A stretch of 63,911 nt of DNA from Candidatus Crickella merdequi (GCA_018064645.1 JAGHUT010000008.1:1-63911); one strand, 5' to 3'. Counted from the first letter of the stretch, positions 1-8,540 are shown. The notes: generated by a model from the sequence alone, not told the origin. Translations and numbers: made by a program.

Positions 1-450
1 TGCACCCGTCTTTTCGATTACTTCCGCTTCAGTCTGGAAATACAGCTCACATACGGAGTACATGTCACCGTCAAAATATCTGTCTGCAGCATCCTGGAGT
101 ATCTCCGCCTTGTAGTCTACAGAGAAGAACTCATCACCACACCAGATATAGTGAGTAGATCCTATTGCATAATCGTAGTCTTCAATGCCATAAGTAGCGC
201 ACTGATCCTGCTCGATCCCGAGGAGAATTTCGATCTGATCAGCATATTTTTCTTTTAACTCATTAATCTGTCTGATATATTCTGCTGTTGCCTCTTCTGT
301 CATACAGAAATCAAGGTCGAAGGCAGTATAACTGTGGCCTGAAAAACCAATGATTTTGAGACCTTTAGCAATGGCAGCTTGAACCATCTCCTCTGCAGTA
401 TTATTTCCATCACAAAGATTAGTATGTGTATGCTTGTCTACAAGAACCAT
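1..450 (-). CDS. hisK: Histidinol-phosphatase, PHP family (partial, 3' end outside window)
   Basis: This would remove phosphate from L-histidinol phosphate, the step before HisD. The visible 150 codons begin with a PHP metal motif (H-T-H at residues 7-9, then a D/G-rich turn) and contain a further motif, GFSGHS, near residue 35. The frame stays open to base 1, so the C-terminal part lies outside the window. The ATG at 450 overlaps the hisI stop by one base (TAATG), which suggests translational coupling. HisB in this operon has only the dehydratase domain, so a separate phosphatase is needed; the position as last visible gene of the his operon fits HisK (HisJ-type). Other PHP phosphoesterases cannot be fully excluded. 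Confidence 0.85.
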   Translation of the reverse strand, partial: MVLVDKHTHTNLCDGNNTAEEMVQAAIAKGLKIIGFSGHSYTAFDLDFCMTEEATAEYIRQINELKEKYADQIEILLGIEQDQCATYGIEDYDYAIGSTHYIWCGDEFFSVDYKAEILQDAADRYFDGDMYSVCELYFQTEAEVIEKTGA

Positions 451-791
451 TACGCCTCCTTATCCTCGCGCTGCCACAGCAGATTCTCGAAACACGAATC
501 ATTACCGAGGTGGCATGCCGGACCATCTTTTTCCACAACTACAACGAGAGCATCCTTGTCGCAGTCTGCTGTAATTGAAAGGATGTGCTGATAGTTGCCG
601 CTTGTCTCCCCCTTGAGCCAGAGCTCCTGTCTTGAACGGCTCCAGAAGCAGGTAAGTCCCCTCTCCATAGAAATCTTAAGACTCTCCTCATTCATATATG
701 CCAGAGTAAGAACCTTCTTTGTAACTGAATCCACAACAATTGCAGGGATAAGCCCCTTCTCATCGAACTTCAATTCATTAATACTGATCAC
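450..791 (-). CDS. hisI: Phosphoribosyl-AMP cyclohydrolase
   Basis: It opens the adenine ring of phosphoribosyl-AMP, the third step of histidine synthesis. The 113-aa protein has the family core W-x-K-G-E-T-S-G at residues 58-65, the aspartate-rich metal site D76-C77-D78 and the zinc cysteines C77, C93 and C100. It contains only the cyclohydrolase domain. The HisE phosphoribosyl-ATP pyrophosphohydrolase domain often fused here is absent, and no hisE is found elsewhere in the window. It lies 11 bases after hisF and overlaps the PHP phosphatase start by one base. Confidence 0.95.
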   Translation of the reverse strand: MISINELKFDEKGLIPAIVVDSVTKKVLTLAYMNEESLKISMERGLTCFWSRSRQELWLKGETSGNYQHILSITADCDKDALVVVVEKDGPACHLGNDSCFENLLWQREDKEA

Positions 792-802
792 TTTATTCGC
801 CT

Positions 803-1561
803 CTACAGTCTGGCAGTAATACCGTTGGCTGCCATCGCTTCCTTAAGTTCTTTAATCTCAACTTCACCGAAATGGAATACTGATGCAGCAAGTCCCGCAT
901 CAATATCTGGAATCTCTTTAAAGAGAGTGATGAAATCCTCAATGCTTCCTGCACCGCCTGATGCGATTACAGGAACATTAACAGCTTCGCATACAGCCTT
1001 GAGCATCTCAAGGTCGAATCCGTTCTTAACTCCATCTGTGTCAATTGAGTTGACAACAACCTCGCCTGCGCCAAGATCTACACACTTCTTGATCCATGAG
1101 ATAGCTTCCATGCCAGTGTCTTCTCTTCCGCCTTTAGCGAAAACATGGAACTCTCCATCAACCCTCTTAATATCAGCTGATATAACTACACACTGGTCAC
1201 CATAGAGCTGTGAAGCCTCTCTGATGAGTTCAGGATTTCTGATTGCACCTGAGTTAACGCTGACTTTGTCAGCACCGCACTTGAGAACTCTATCAAAGTC
1301 CTCGATTGTGCTGATTCCGCCTCCTACAGTCAGAGGGATAAAAACATTTCTCGCTGTTTCTGTAAGTATCTCTGTAAAAAGCTTGCGTCCGTCGGAGGAT
1401 GCCGTAATATCGTAGAATACCAGCTCATCGGCACCGCAGCTGCTGTAATACTCAGCAAGCGCCACTGGTGAGTTAACATCTCCGAGATTCTCGAAGTTGA
1501 CTCCCTTAACTACTCTGCCATCCTTTACATCGAGACATGGAATGATACGCTTTGTAATCAT
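803..1561 (-). CDS. hisF: Imidazole glycerol phosphate synthase, cyclase subunit
   Basis: With HisH it forms IGP synthase, which uses ammonia from glutamine to make imidazole glycerol phosphate and AICAR. The 252-aa TIM barrel has the two catalytic aspartates, D11 (in CLDVKDG) and D130 (in ISADIK), and the phosphate-binding glycine motifs VGGGI near residue 80 and ASGGAG near 200. Length is normal for the family. It lies 14 bases after hisA in the his operon. Confidence 0.97.
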   Translation of the reverse strand: MITKRIIPCLDVKDGRVVKGVNFENLGDVNSPVALAEYYSSCGADELVFYDITASSDGRKLFTEILTETARNVFIPLTVGGGISTIEDFDRVLKCGADKVSVNSGAIRNPELIREASQLYGDQCVVISADIKRVDGEFHVFAKGGREDTGMEAISWIKKCVDLGAGEVVVNSIDTDGVKNGFDLEMLKAVCEAVNVPVIASGGAGSIEDFITLFKEIPDIDAGLAASVFHFGEVEIKELKEAMAANGITARL

Positions 1562-1575
1562 TATCTATAACCTTT

Positions 1576-2292
1576 CTATTTCTCACCGATTGCAACTGCC
1601 TCTTCGAGATCAATCGCCCCAGTGTAATACGCTTTGCCAATAATTGCTCCGTAGAGATTCATATCTGCAAGAGCCTGAACATCATCTATAGTTGATACTC
1701 CACCGGACGCAACAATGTCTATGTCGAACTTCTCAGATAGTTCCTTGTACAGTTCTCTGTTTGTTCCACGCATTGCTCCATCTCTTGAGATATCTGTGCA
1801 TATGATGGTCTTAACGCCAATACTCTGCATTTTGCTGCAGAAGTCCATAGCATCAAGTTCAGACTTCTCAGTCCAGCCCTTTATGGCAACCTTGCCATCC
1901 TTAATATCAACGCCTATGGCAACCTTCTCACCATATTTATCTACGGCAGCCTTAGTGAACTCCGCATCCTTTACTGCAGCTGTTCCGAGAATAACTCTGT
2001 CAATGCCTGCTTCCATATATCTGTCGATAACATCCATTGAACGAATGCCTCCGCCGATTTCACAGAAACACTTGCCTTCAGCTTTAATCTTGCACACTGT
2101 CTCAAAGTTAGGTGTAGCACCGTTTTTTGCGCCTTCAAGGTCTACTATGTGAATGTGTGATGCGCCCTTTGCTACGAAATCGCTGGCGATTTCCCAGGGT
2201 CTCTCACTGTATACTGTCATCTGGGCATAGTCTCCCTTGAAGAGTCTAACAGCTTTGCCTTCATATAAATCAATTGCAGGGAAAAGCAGCAT
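1576..2292 (-). CDS. hisA: ProFAR isomerase (HisA)
   Basis: This converts ProFAR to PRFAR by an Amadori rearrangement. The 238-aa (beta-alpha)8 barrel carries the catalytic aspartates D8 (PAIDLYEG) and D129 (GVDIKDG) and the phosphate motifs GGGIR near residue 80 and ASGGVS near 195. It is paralogous to HisF next door, as usual. Its start is only two bases after the hisH stop, in the packed operon. Confidence 0.96.
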   Translation of the reverse strand: MLLFPAIDLYEGKAVRLFKGDYAQMTVYSERPWEIASDFVAKGASHIHIVDLEGAKNGATPNFETVCKIKAEGKCFCEIGGGIRSMDVIDRYMEAGIDRVILGTAAVKDAEFTKAAVDKYGEKVAIGVDIKDGKVAIKGWTEKSELDAMDFCSKMQSIGVKTIICTDISRDGAMRGTNRELYKELSEKFDIDIVASGGVSTIDDVQALADMNLYGAIIGKAYYTGAIDLEEAVAIGEK

Positions 2293-2294
2293 GC

Positions 2295-2909
2295 CTACAC
2301 CTCCAGCTCACAGAATGCTCTGAGAATAGCAAGACCAGTCTCACCACTCTTCTCAGGGTGGAACTGTGTGCCGTATACGTTGCCATCGTTAACCATAGCT
2401 GTAATATCAGCACCGTACTCAGTTGTCGCTGCAATAGCATAATCGCAGTCAGTTGCGTAATATGAGTGAACGAAGTATACGCAGTCTCCCTCTTTGATGT
2501 ACTTCTGAAGAGGGCACTCCTTCTTGAACTCCAGTGCATTCCATCCAATCTGAGGAAGCTTTAGTTCAGCAGGAATCACATCTGCCATTGACACGACTTT
2601 GCCCTTGATGAGGCCAAGTCCATCAAATTCGCCGTACTCATAGCCTTTCTCAAAAAGAAGCTGCATTCCAAGGCAGATTCCAAGAACAGGCTTGCCTTTT
2701 GCAGCCTCATTCTTTACAATCTCTCCCATTCCTGTTGACTTCAGCTTCTCTGAAGCATCTCCGTATGCTCCAACGCCAGGAAGGATAATCCTGTCGGCAG
2801 CCTCAATCTCCGCCTTGTCGGAAGTTACCACTGCATCGAATCCGATTTTTGCAAGAGAACACTGAAGCGAGAAAAGATTACCTACGCCATAATCAATAAT
2901 AGCAATCAT
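2295..2909 (-). CDS. hisH: Imidazole glycerol phosphate synthase, glutaminase subunit
   Basis: This is the class I glutamine amidotransferase partner of HisF. The 204-aa protein has the nucleophile elbow GICLGMQ with C79 and the His184/Glu186 pair in the FHPEKSG motif near the C-terminus. Its ATG at 2909 overlaps the hisB stop by one base, so the two are probably translationally coupled. Confidence 0.97.
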   Translation of the reverse strand: MIAIIDYGVGNLFSLQCSLAKIGFDAVVTSDKAEIEAADRIILPGVGAYGDASEKLKSTGMGEIVKNEAAKGKPVLGICLGMQLLFEKGYEYGEFDGLGLIKGKVVSMADVIPAELKLPQIGWNALEFKKECPLQKYIKEGDCVYFVHSYYATDCDYAIAATTEYGADITAMVNDGNVYGTQFHPEKSGETGLAILRAFCELEV

Positions 2910-3496
2910 TAAAGAACTCCCTTCGTTGACGGAATCTCATCTGCATAAGCCGCCTCAATTACAACTGCCTCCTTGATCGCTCTTGCAACGCACTTGAAGC
3001 AGCCTTCAATAATGTGATGTGAATTTGTGCCGGCAAGCTGAACGATATGGAGATTGCACGCACATTTTCTAACGAAACCAAGCCAGAATTCCTCAACAAG
3101 CTCAGTATCAAAAGTTCCTACCTTCTGTGTTGGAATATCAAGCTGGTATCCGAGGTAGTCTCTGCCTGAAAGGTCTACCGCACTTGTAATAAGAGCTTCA
3201 TCCATAGGCAGTGTAAAGTGACCATATCTTACGATACCCTTCTTATCACCGAGCGCCTCTGTGAAAGCCTCTCCAAGAGCAATTCCGATATCCTCAGTTG
3301 TGTGGTGGTCGTCAACATAAGTATCACCAACGCACTTAACAACAAGGTCGAATCTGCCGTGCTTCGCAAACAATGTCAGCATGTGATCGAGGAATCCAAC
3401 GCCTGTATCGATCTGGCTCTTTCCTGTTCCATCAATGTTCAGAGCAAGCTGAATATCTGTTTCTTTTGTTTTTCTTACTATCTGTGCTGTTCTCAT
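2909..3496 (-). CDS. hisB: Imidazoleglycerol-phosphate dehydratase
   Basis: This dehydrates imidazole glycerol phosphate to imidazole acetol phosphate. The 195-aa monofunctional enzyme shows the two manganese-binding repeats: HHTTEDIG at residues 64-71 and SHHIIEG at 159-165. There is no fused phosphatase domain; the PHP protein at the left edge covers that role. It lies 10 bases after hisC. Confidence 0.97.
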   Translation of the reverse strand: MRTAQIVRKTKETDIQLALNIDGTGKSQIDTGVGFLDHMLTLFAKHGRFDLVVKCVGDTYVDDHHTTEDIGIALGEAFTEALGDKKGIVRYGHFTLPMDEALITSAVDLSGRDYLGYQLDIPTQKVGTFDTELVEEFWLGFVRKCACNLHIVQLAGTNSHHIIEGCFKCVARAIKEAVVIEAAYADEIPSTKGVL

Positions 3497-3506
3497 ATCT
3501 CTTCTC

Positions 3507-4565
3507 CTATCTACCCAGAAGCTCTGCTACCGCATCAATCAATGCCTGCATCTGCTCCTTTGTTCCAATTGTGATTCTGTTATATTCATCAAGAGCAGGC
3601 TTTGAAAAATGTCTTATAAGTATGCCTTTCTTCTTAAGCTCTGCCTGAAGCTTTGCACCGCTGTACTCAGGGTGTTTAACAAAGATGAAGTTAGCCTTTG
3701 AATCAGTCATCTCGAAGCCCAGCTTCCTGAGTTCCTCCATTGCGAAGGCTCTGCTCTCGATGATCGACTGGCAGTTGGCCTTTGTATACTCCTCATCCTT
3801 GAGACAACCGAGGCCTGCAGCCATAGACATGCGGTTTACATTATAAGGATTTGTTGAATACTTGATTGTATTCATATCCTGAATAAGCTCCTTCTTTGCA
3901 ATTCCGAAGCCGAGTCTTGCGCCTGCAAGAGATCTTGACTTGGAGAAAGTCTGAGTAACGACCAGGTTGTCATATTCTTTTACAAGAGGAACGCTGCTTT
4001 CTGTACCGAAGTCAACGTACGCCTCATCGATTACTACGATATTGTCAGGGTTATTCTCTACGATTGCTCTAACCTCCGCCGGTGTGAGAGCAATTCCTGT
4101 TGGTGCGTTAGGATTAGCGATAAAAACAGTTCCTCCCGCGTTGAAATAATCCTCGATGTTGATTGTAAAATCCTCTCTCAGAGGAATCTCTTTATATGGC
4201 ACGTGATTAAGCTCTGCGAACACAGGATAGAATCCGTAGGTTGTCTCCGGAAAAATCGCCGGTGTATCATCGTCGCAGAATGCCATGAATGCGAAGTTGA
4301 GGATTTCGTCTGAACCGTTGGTGAAGAGAACCTCATCCTTCTCTACACCGAATACCTCACAGAACTCTTTAACAAGATCTGTGCAGTCTGGGTCTGAATA
4401 GAGCTGAAGCTTCTTCGCCTCCTCAAGAGCTGCCGCAATAGCTTTTTCTGATGGAGGGAATGGTGACTCATTGGTATTCAGTTTGATGTACTTCATATCC
4501 TTTGGCTGTTCACCTGGTGTATAAGGTACAAGATTGCTGTACTTACTGCTGAAGAATCTGCTCAT
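3507..4565 (-). CDS. hisC: Histidinol-phosphate aminotransferase
   Basis: This PLP enzyme transaminates imidazole acetol phosphate with glutamate. The 352-aa fold-type I protein has the NTNESPFPPS substrate motif near residue 30, the NPNAPTG PLP pocket near 151, DEAYVDF near 180 and the Schiff-base lysine K209 in TFSKSRSLAGARLG. The ATG overlaps the last base of the full-length hisD stop (TAATG), as expected for coupled genes. That overlap also supports the longer hisD frame ending at 4565. Confidence 0.95.
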   Translation of the reverse strand: MSRFFSSKYSNLVPYTPGEQPKDMKYIKLNTNESPFPPSEKAIAAALEEAKKLQLYSDPDCTDLVKEFCEVFGVEKDEVLFTNGSDEILNFAFMAFCDDDTPAIFPETTYGFYPVFAELNHVPYKEIPLREDFTINIEDYFNAGGTVFIANPNAPTGIALTPAEVRAIVENNPDNIVVIDEAYVDFGTESSVPLVKEYDNLVVTQTFSKSRSLAGARLGFGIAKKELIQDMNTIKYSTNPYNVNRMSMAAGLGCLKDEEYTKANCQSIIESRAFAMEELRKLGFEMTDSKANFIFVKHPEYSGAKLQAELKKKGILIRHFSKPALDEYNRITIGTKEQMQALIDAVAELLGR

Positions 4566-5842
4566 TACTCTTCCTCCATTCTGATAACGGCGCTCTTTGC
4601 ATGTGCTGTGAGGCCTTCCTGCTTTGCGAAGTATGCGATATCATCTGCCACCTCCGCAAGCGCTTCCTTAGTATAATATGTGAACTGTGTCTTCTTTACG
4701 AAATCATCTACAGAGAGAGGATTTGAGAACTTAGCCGTTCCACTTGTAGGAAGTGTATTGTTAGGTCCTGCAAAATAATCACCAAGAGCTTCCGGGCAAT
4801 TGCGACCCCTGAAGATTGATCCTGCATGTGTTATCTGATCAAGTTAATCAAATGGATTATCTACACACAGTTCAAGATGCTCCGGTGCAATCTCGTTTGA
4901 AATCTCAATTACTGCAGAGAGATCATCAGCAACAATAATCTTGCCGTTATTATCGATTGATGTTCTTGCTATCTCCTCTCTTTCAAGAAGCGGCAGCTGT
5001 CTCTCAAGCTCAGCCTGAACACCAAGAGCAAGCTGCATTGAATCAGTTACAAGAACTGCACTTGCCATCTTGTCATGCTCAGCCTGCGAAAGCATATCTG
5101 CGGCTACATATTTAGGATTAGAATTGCCATCAGCTACTACGAGAATCTCACTTGGACCTGCAATCATATCAATTGAAACCTGGCCGAAGACCTGCTTCTT
5201 TGCCTCGGCTACAAAAGCGTTGCCAGGACCAACAATCTTATCAACCTTAGGAACCGTCTCTGTTCCATAGGCAAGAGCTGCGATAGCCTGTGCTCCACCT
5301 GTCTTGAAGATTCTATCTACACCTGCGATTGAAGCAGCCGCGAGGATAACCGGGTTGATTTTGCCATCCTTACCCGGAGGTGTTACAATTACAACCTCCT
5401 GGCAGCCTGCTATAACTGCAGGAATTGAATCCATGAGAACAGTCGAAGGGTACGCAGCCGTACCACCTGGTACATAGAGACCTGCTCTGTCTACAGGGGT
5501 AACCTTCTGTCCAAGTACAACGCCGTTCTCCTTCTCAATTCTGAAACCTGTTCTAACCTGCTTCTCGTGGAATGCTCTGATGTTAGCAGCAGCCTTCCTT
5601 AGAATCTCAATGAACTTTGGCTCTACTGCGGCAACAGCCTCGTCGATTTCTTCCTGTGTAACCTGAAGCTCATCTATTACTGCTCCATCGAATTTCTCTG
5701 CGTATTTCTTAAGAGCCTCGTCTCCATTGGCTCTTACATCTGCAATAATATCGGTTACGATTGCCTCAACATTGACAGTCTGCTCTGCTCTTGCAAAAAT
5801 CTCACTGTTAGGCACTTCACCGTATTTCATAATCTTTATCAT
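4565..5842 (-). pseudogene. hisD: Histidinol dehydrogenase, interrupted by an in-frame TAA
   Basis: HisD oxidises histidinol to histidine in two NAD-dependent steps. The frame spans 425 codons (normal length), but codon 333 is TAA (4844-4846) between NPFD and LDQITHAG, where relatives usually have leucine, so a TTA-to-TAA change fits. The first 332 residues keep Q253, H256, E321 and H322 (E. coli Q259, H262, E326, H327). D355 and H414, which would complete the zinc site, lie beyond the stop. The position equivalent to E. coli H367 reads Asn (GPNNTLPT). No convincing restart site is seen downstream. It starts four bases after hisZG. The change could be a real nonsense mutation or a sequence error. 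Confidence 0.9.
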
Positions 5843-5846
5843 ATCT

Positions 5847-7487
5847 CTACTCCCCTTTAATCTGCTTGTTCATCTCCACGAGCAGCTTCTCGATGCTCTC
5901 GTTCTTGAACTTAAAGCTTGATTTGTTAGCAATCAGTCTTGCACTGATTGGGAAAATCTCTCTTTTTACCTCGAGATTATTCTCTCTTAGTGTAGTTCCT
6001 GTCTCAACTATATCTACAATAACATCTGAAAGACCAAGGATCGGTGCGATTTCAATGGATCCGTTCAGGTGAATTATATCTATGTCACGACCTCTTGATG
6101 TGTAATATTCACGAGCTGTTCTTACGAACTTTGTAGCAACTCTCAGCGTTCTGTCAGGATTATCCTCATAATCCTTAGGACCTGCAACTGCCATTCTGCA
6201 TTTACCTACATTCATATCGAGGAGTTCGTAAATGTCAGGCTCGTATTCAAGAAGAATATCTTTACCTGCAACACCGATATCTGCTGCACCCCTCTCAACA
6301 TAAATTGCAACATCTGAAGGCTTAACCCAGAAATATCTTACACCAGCTTCTTCATTCTCAAAGATAAGCTTCCTGTTGTCTTCTTTAATTGATGGGCACT
6401 CGAAGCCTGCCTTCTCGAACATTGCATATACCTTCTCACCAAGTCTGCCCTTAGGAAGAGCAACATTGAGCATCTTTCTCTCAGAATCTCTGTCCGCGAT
6501 AAGTTCTGCGTATTCAAGACTGTCAAGCATATCCTTATCATCAACACGGTCAAGCATATCCATATTGATAGCAAAACCTATGCCCTTAGCTTTGCGCTTC
6601 ATTTTGCTCATAAGCCTGTCATAGGAACCACCAGAAAGAACACTGCCTGGAATGCCCTCAACAAAGCCCTTGAATACAATGCCGTTATAGTAGTTCATAT
6701 CATTTACTACAGAGAAATCAACAAGGATATTTGCTTTAATCTCTTCATCAAGGCTTTCGATAAATGCCTCGAAGGTCTCTGCCTCTTCATATACTCCGCA
6801 TTCTCCAGCAAGCTTCTTAAGCTCAGGCATAATCTCGTCGGCAGGACCATACAGTCCTATGAGTCTAAGAAGAGGATATACCATTTCAAAGTCAATATCA
6901 TTCCTCTTGCAGAGAGCCTTGATGCCGTGAATGTTCTTCTCTGAAACACACTTAAGAATCCGTTCCTGAAGTGAGGTTGACTCTGTCACATTGTTTAAAA
7001 CTGCAGCCAGAATATCAAGATCTGATACATCAACAACGCATCTTCTGTCACAAATCATGAGACTCTTTACTGCCAGAGTAAGAATCTCTGCGACATCCTC
7101 TGTCTCAACATCTCCGATGCACTCGACTCCAACCTGCATAATCTCGTTGAAGGAGTCACTGCCCTTTGCAACTCTGTAAACATTCTCATTATAATACAGC
7201 TTCTGAACGGAGCTCTCAGCATAGTCCTCTCCGCCCTTCATGCTGTTGGTGTTGTTCTTGATGATGGAAAGTGTTACATCCGGCTTAAGAGCCATCAGCT
7301 TTCCGTTTGTATCTGTAAAAGTAAGTACCTTATCCGAAACCAGGAAGTCTCTGTTCTTGCCATAGAAATCGTACTCCTCGAATTTGCTCATCTTATATGG
7401 AACGTAGCCCTGTGCTGCATACAGAAGTCTAAGCTCGTAAATTCTTTTCTCTGTGCTGTCTAATACTTCACTGTATCTGAAATTCAT
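5847..7487 (-). CDS. hisZG: HisZ-HisG fusion: ATP phosphoribosyltransferase regulatory plus catalytic chain
   Basis: This is the first enzyme of histidine synthesis, joining ATP and PRPP. Residues 1 to about 325 resemble HisZ, the catalytically inactive class II HisRS-like regulatory chain (ALKPDVT near 66, GGSYDRL near 286, GIGFAI near 302). Residues about 339-546 are a short-form HisG (NVALPKGRLG at 341-350, DIGVAGKD near 400, VDIVETGTTLRENNL near 490). Short HisG normally needs separate HisZ; here one 546-aa chain carries both. An AGAGAAAG stretch sits just before Met339, so internal initiation of free HisG is possible but spacing is tight. First gene of the operon; AAGGGAG Shine-Dalgarno before the ATG. 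Confidence 0.93.
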   Translation of the reverse strand: MNFRYSEVLDSTEKRIYELRLLYAAQGYVPYKMSKFEEYDFYGKNRDFLVSDKVLTFTDTNGKLMALKPDVTLSIIKNNTNSMKGGEDYAESSVQKLYYNENVYRVAKGSDSFNEIMQVGVECIGDVETEDVAEILTLAVKSLMICDRRCVVDVSDLDILAAVLNNVTESTSLQERILKCVSEKNIHGIKALCKRNDIDFEMVYPLLRLIGLYGPADEIMPELKKLAGECGVYEEAETFEAFIESLDEEIKANILVDFSVVNDMNYYNGIVFKGFVEGIPGSVLSGGSYDRLMSKMKRKAKGIGFAINMDMLDRVDDKDMLDSLEYAELIADRDSERKMLNVALPKGRLGEKVYAMFEKAGFECPSIKEDNRKLIFENEEAGVRYFWVKPSDVAIYVERGAADIGVAGKDILLEYEPDIYELLDMNVGKCRMAVAGPKDYEDNPDRTLRVATKFVRTAREYYTSRGRDIDIIHLNGSIEIAPILGLSDVIVDIVETGTTLRENNLEVKREIFPISARLIANKSSFKFKNESIEKLLVEMNKQIKGE

Positions 7488-7542
7488 TATATTCTCCCTT
7501 TAAATCAAAACAAAAAATACGCGCCCTTCACGGCACTTCATT

Positions 7543-7571
7543 ACTTTATCACTTTAGCGCGCTAAAGTCAA
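7543..7571 (-). promoter_or_regulatory. his operon promoter with palindromic operator
   Basis: Read on the minus strand, TTGACT (7566-7571) and TAAAGT (7543-7548) are separated by 17 bases. The perfect 18-bp palindrome ACTTTAGCGCGCTAAAGT (7551-7568) overlaps the -35 and fills most of the spacer, an ideal place for a repressor. Histidine operons of Firmicutes are often controlled by a TrpR-family HisR (YerC) or by a T-box. I see no T-box. The regulator identity is an inference; no such gene is in the window. Confidence 0.75.
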
Positions 7572-7646
7572 TGATCTTTTGCTTAATTTTCGTGGTTTTA
7601 TTACAAAAATAACTGATTAATTATACACGGAAATTGTGAGAAAATC

Positions 7647-7684
7647 AAAAGCGGGCTGCCATATAATACGCAACCCGCCTTTTA
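7647..7684 (-). terminator. Intrinsic terminator after the lipoprotein gene
   Basis: Two arms, GCGGGCTG (7651-7658) and CAACCCGC (7671-7678), form a stem with one G-U pair. T-runs lie on both sides, so it may act in both directions. On the minus strand it closes the gene ending at 7699. Confidence 0.8.
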
Positions 7685-7698
7685 ACTTTTTCGCTGAT

Positions 7699-8295
7699 TT
7701 ATTCTGCCATCATGTTGTATGGATGGAAGCTAACCATGTATCCAGCAGCCTCCTTTGTGAACGGCTTGAATTTGCCTTCAACGATGCCCTTTCCCTTGAG
7801 CTGAACAAACTCATATCCGATGGCCTTGTCATCCTCATTTGTATATACAACAAGTGCATATCCTGAGAACTCCTCGCCGTTGCCGCCACCGATTCTGTAG
7901 GAAACAACGCCTTTATCATCTATATCGCCATCGATAGTGAGATTGTCGTAGAATGACTTTGCTTCATCTGAAATCTCGAAAGTCTCTACTGAGCTGTCCA
8001 TCGAGTCATATGCCATATCAAAGTCAATTACGTCGTATACAGTATCTCCTGCATAGAAATATGGGATCTCAATAACCTCACTTCCAATAACTTCGTTATC
8101 AGCATTATAGAAATTGATAGTAACCTTTGCAGCCAGATCCTCATCTCCTTTGTTATCAATCTTAGCAAGCATTGCTACAGGATCACCCTTAACATTCTCC
8201 ATGCTCACTTCGATTGATGACTTTTCACATGACGAAAAAGCAAACATAAGTACGGTACACATCAAAACCGTTAAAATCAATGTAAATTTCTTCAT
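7699..8295 (-). CDS. Putative lipoprotein, FxLYD-like
   Basis: The 198-aa protein starts with a lipoprotein signal: basic KK, a hydrophobic stretch and a lipobox ending FSSC at Cys23. The mature part is acidic and beta-rich, with a first half (residues about 28-110) resembling the FxLYD/DUF3426-type immunoglobulin-like fold (NKGDEDLAAKVTINFYN). It would sit on the outer face of the membrane. It is the last gene before a terminator, downstream of three single-span membrane proteins and a gene remnant. Function unknown; the domain assignment is tentative. Confidence 0.7.
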   Translation of the reverse strand: MKKFTLILTVLMCTVLMFAFSSCEKSSIEVSMENVKGDPVAMLAKIDNKGDEDLAAKVTINFYNADNEVIGSEVIEIPYFYAGDTVYDVIDFDMAYDSMDSSVETFEISDEAKSFYDNLTIDGDIDDKGVVSYRIGGGNGEEFSGYALVVYTNEDDKAIGYEFVQLKGKGIVEGKFKPFTKEAAGYMVSFHPYNMMAE

Positions 8296-8318
8296 TATAC
8301 CCCCCTTATCACTAAAGA

Positions 8319-8528
8319 TTATCTCTCGATTGCCTTGAATGCAGCAGCCTGCTCAGGATCAAATACATATGGGCATGTAAGCATATCGAGCTCATGAGCT
8401 TTTCTGATCATCTCAACCTCAAGGCCATAACCCATTCCTGCTCCTACTCCTACGAGGATCTTTCCCTCTGCTCTCTGTGCTCTGTAGTTAGCAAGATTCT
8501 CTGCTCTTGTAAGTGTATTCTTTGTGAA
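8319..8528 (-). pseudogene. Remnant of a TIM-barrel 'PEP hydrolase' family gene
   Basis: A 69-codon open stretch without a usable start codon reads like two joined pieces of the PEP-hydrolase/TIM-barrel signal transduction family (PF09370). The first 30 codons match its N-terminus (TRAENLANYRAQRAEGKI then GVGAGMG). The rest matches a mid-protein segment (YGLEVEMIRKAHELDMLTCP then YVFDPEQAAA). The intervening half of the barrel and the whole C-terminus are missing, as if deleted between two glycine-rich stretches. It lies between two intact genes. Recognition is from memory of the family. Confidence 0.65.
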
Positions 8529-8540
8529 TAATAATAAATA

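Noticed and set aside
7488-7646. T-box leader for the his operon
   Set aside because: No AGGGTGGTACCGCG-like antiterminator or specifier arrangement; the leader is short and carries an operator-like palindrome instead.
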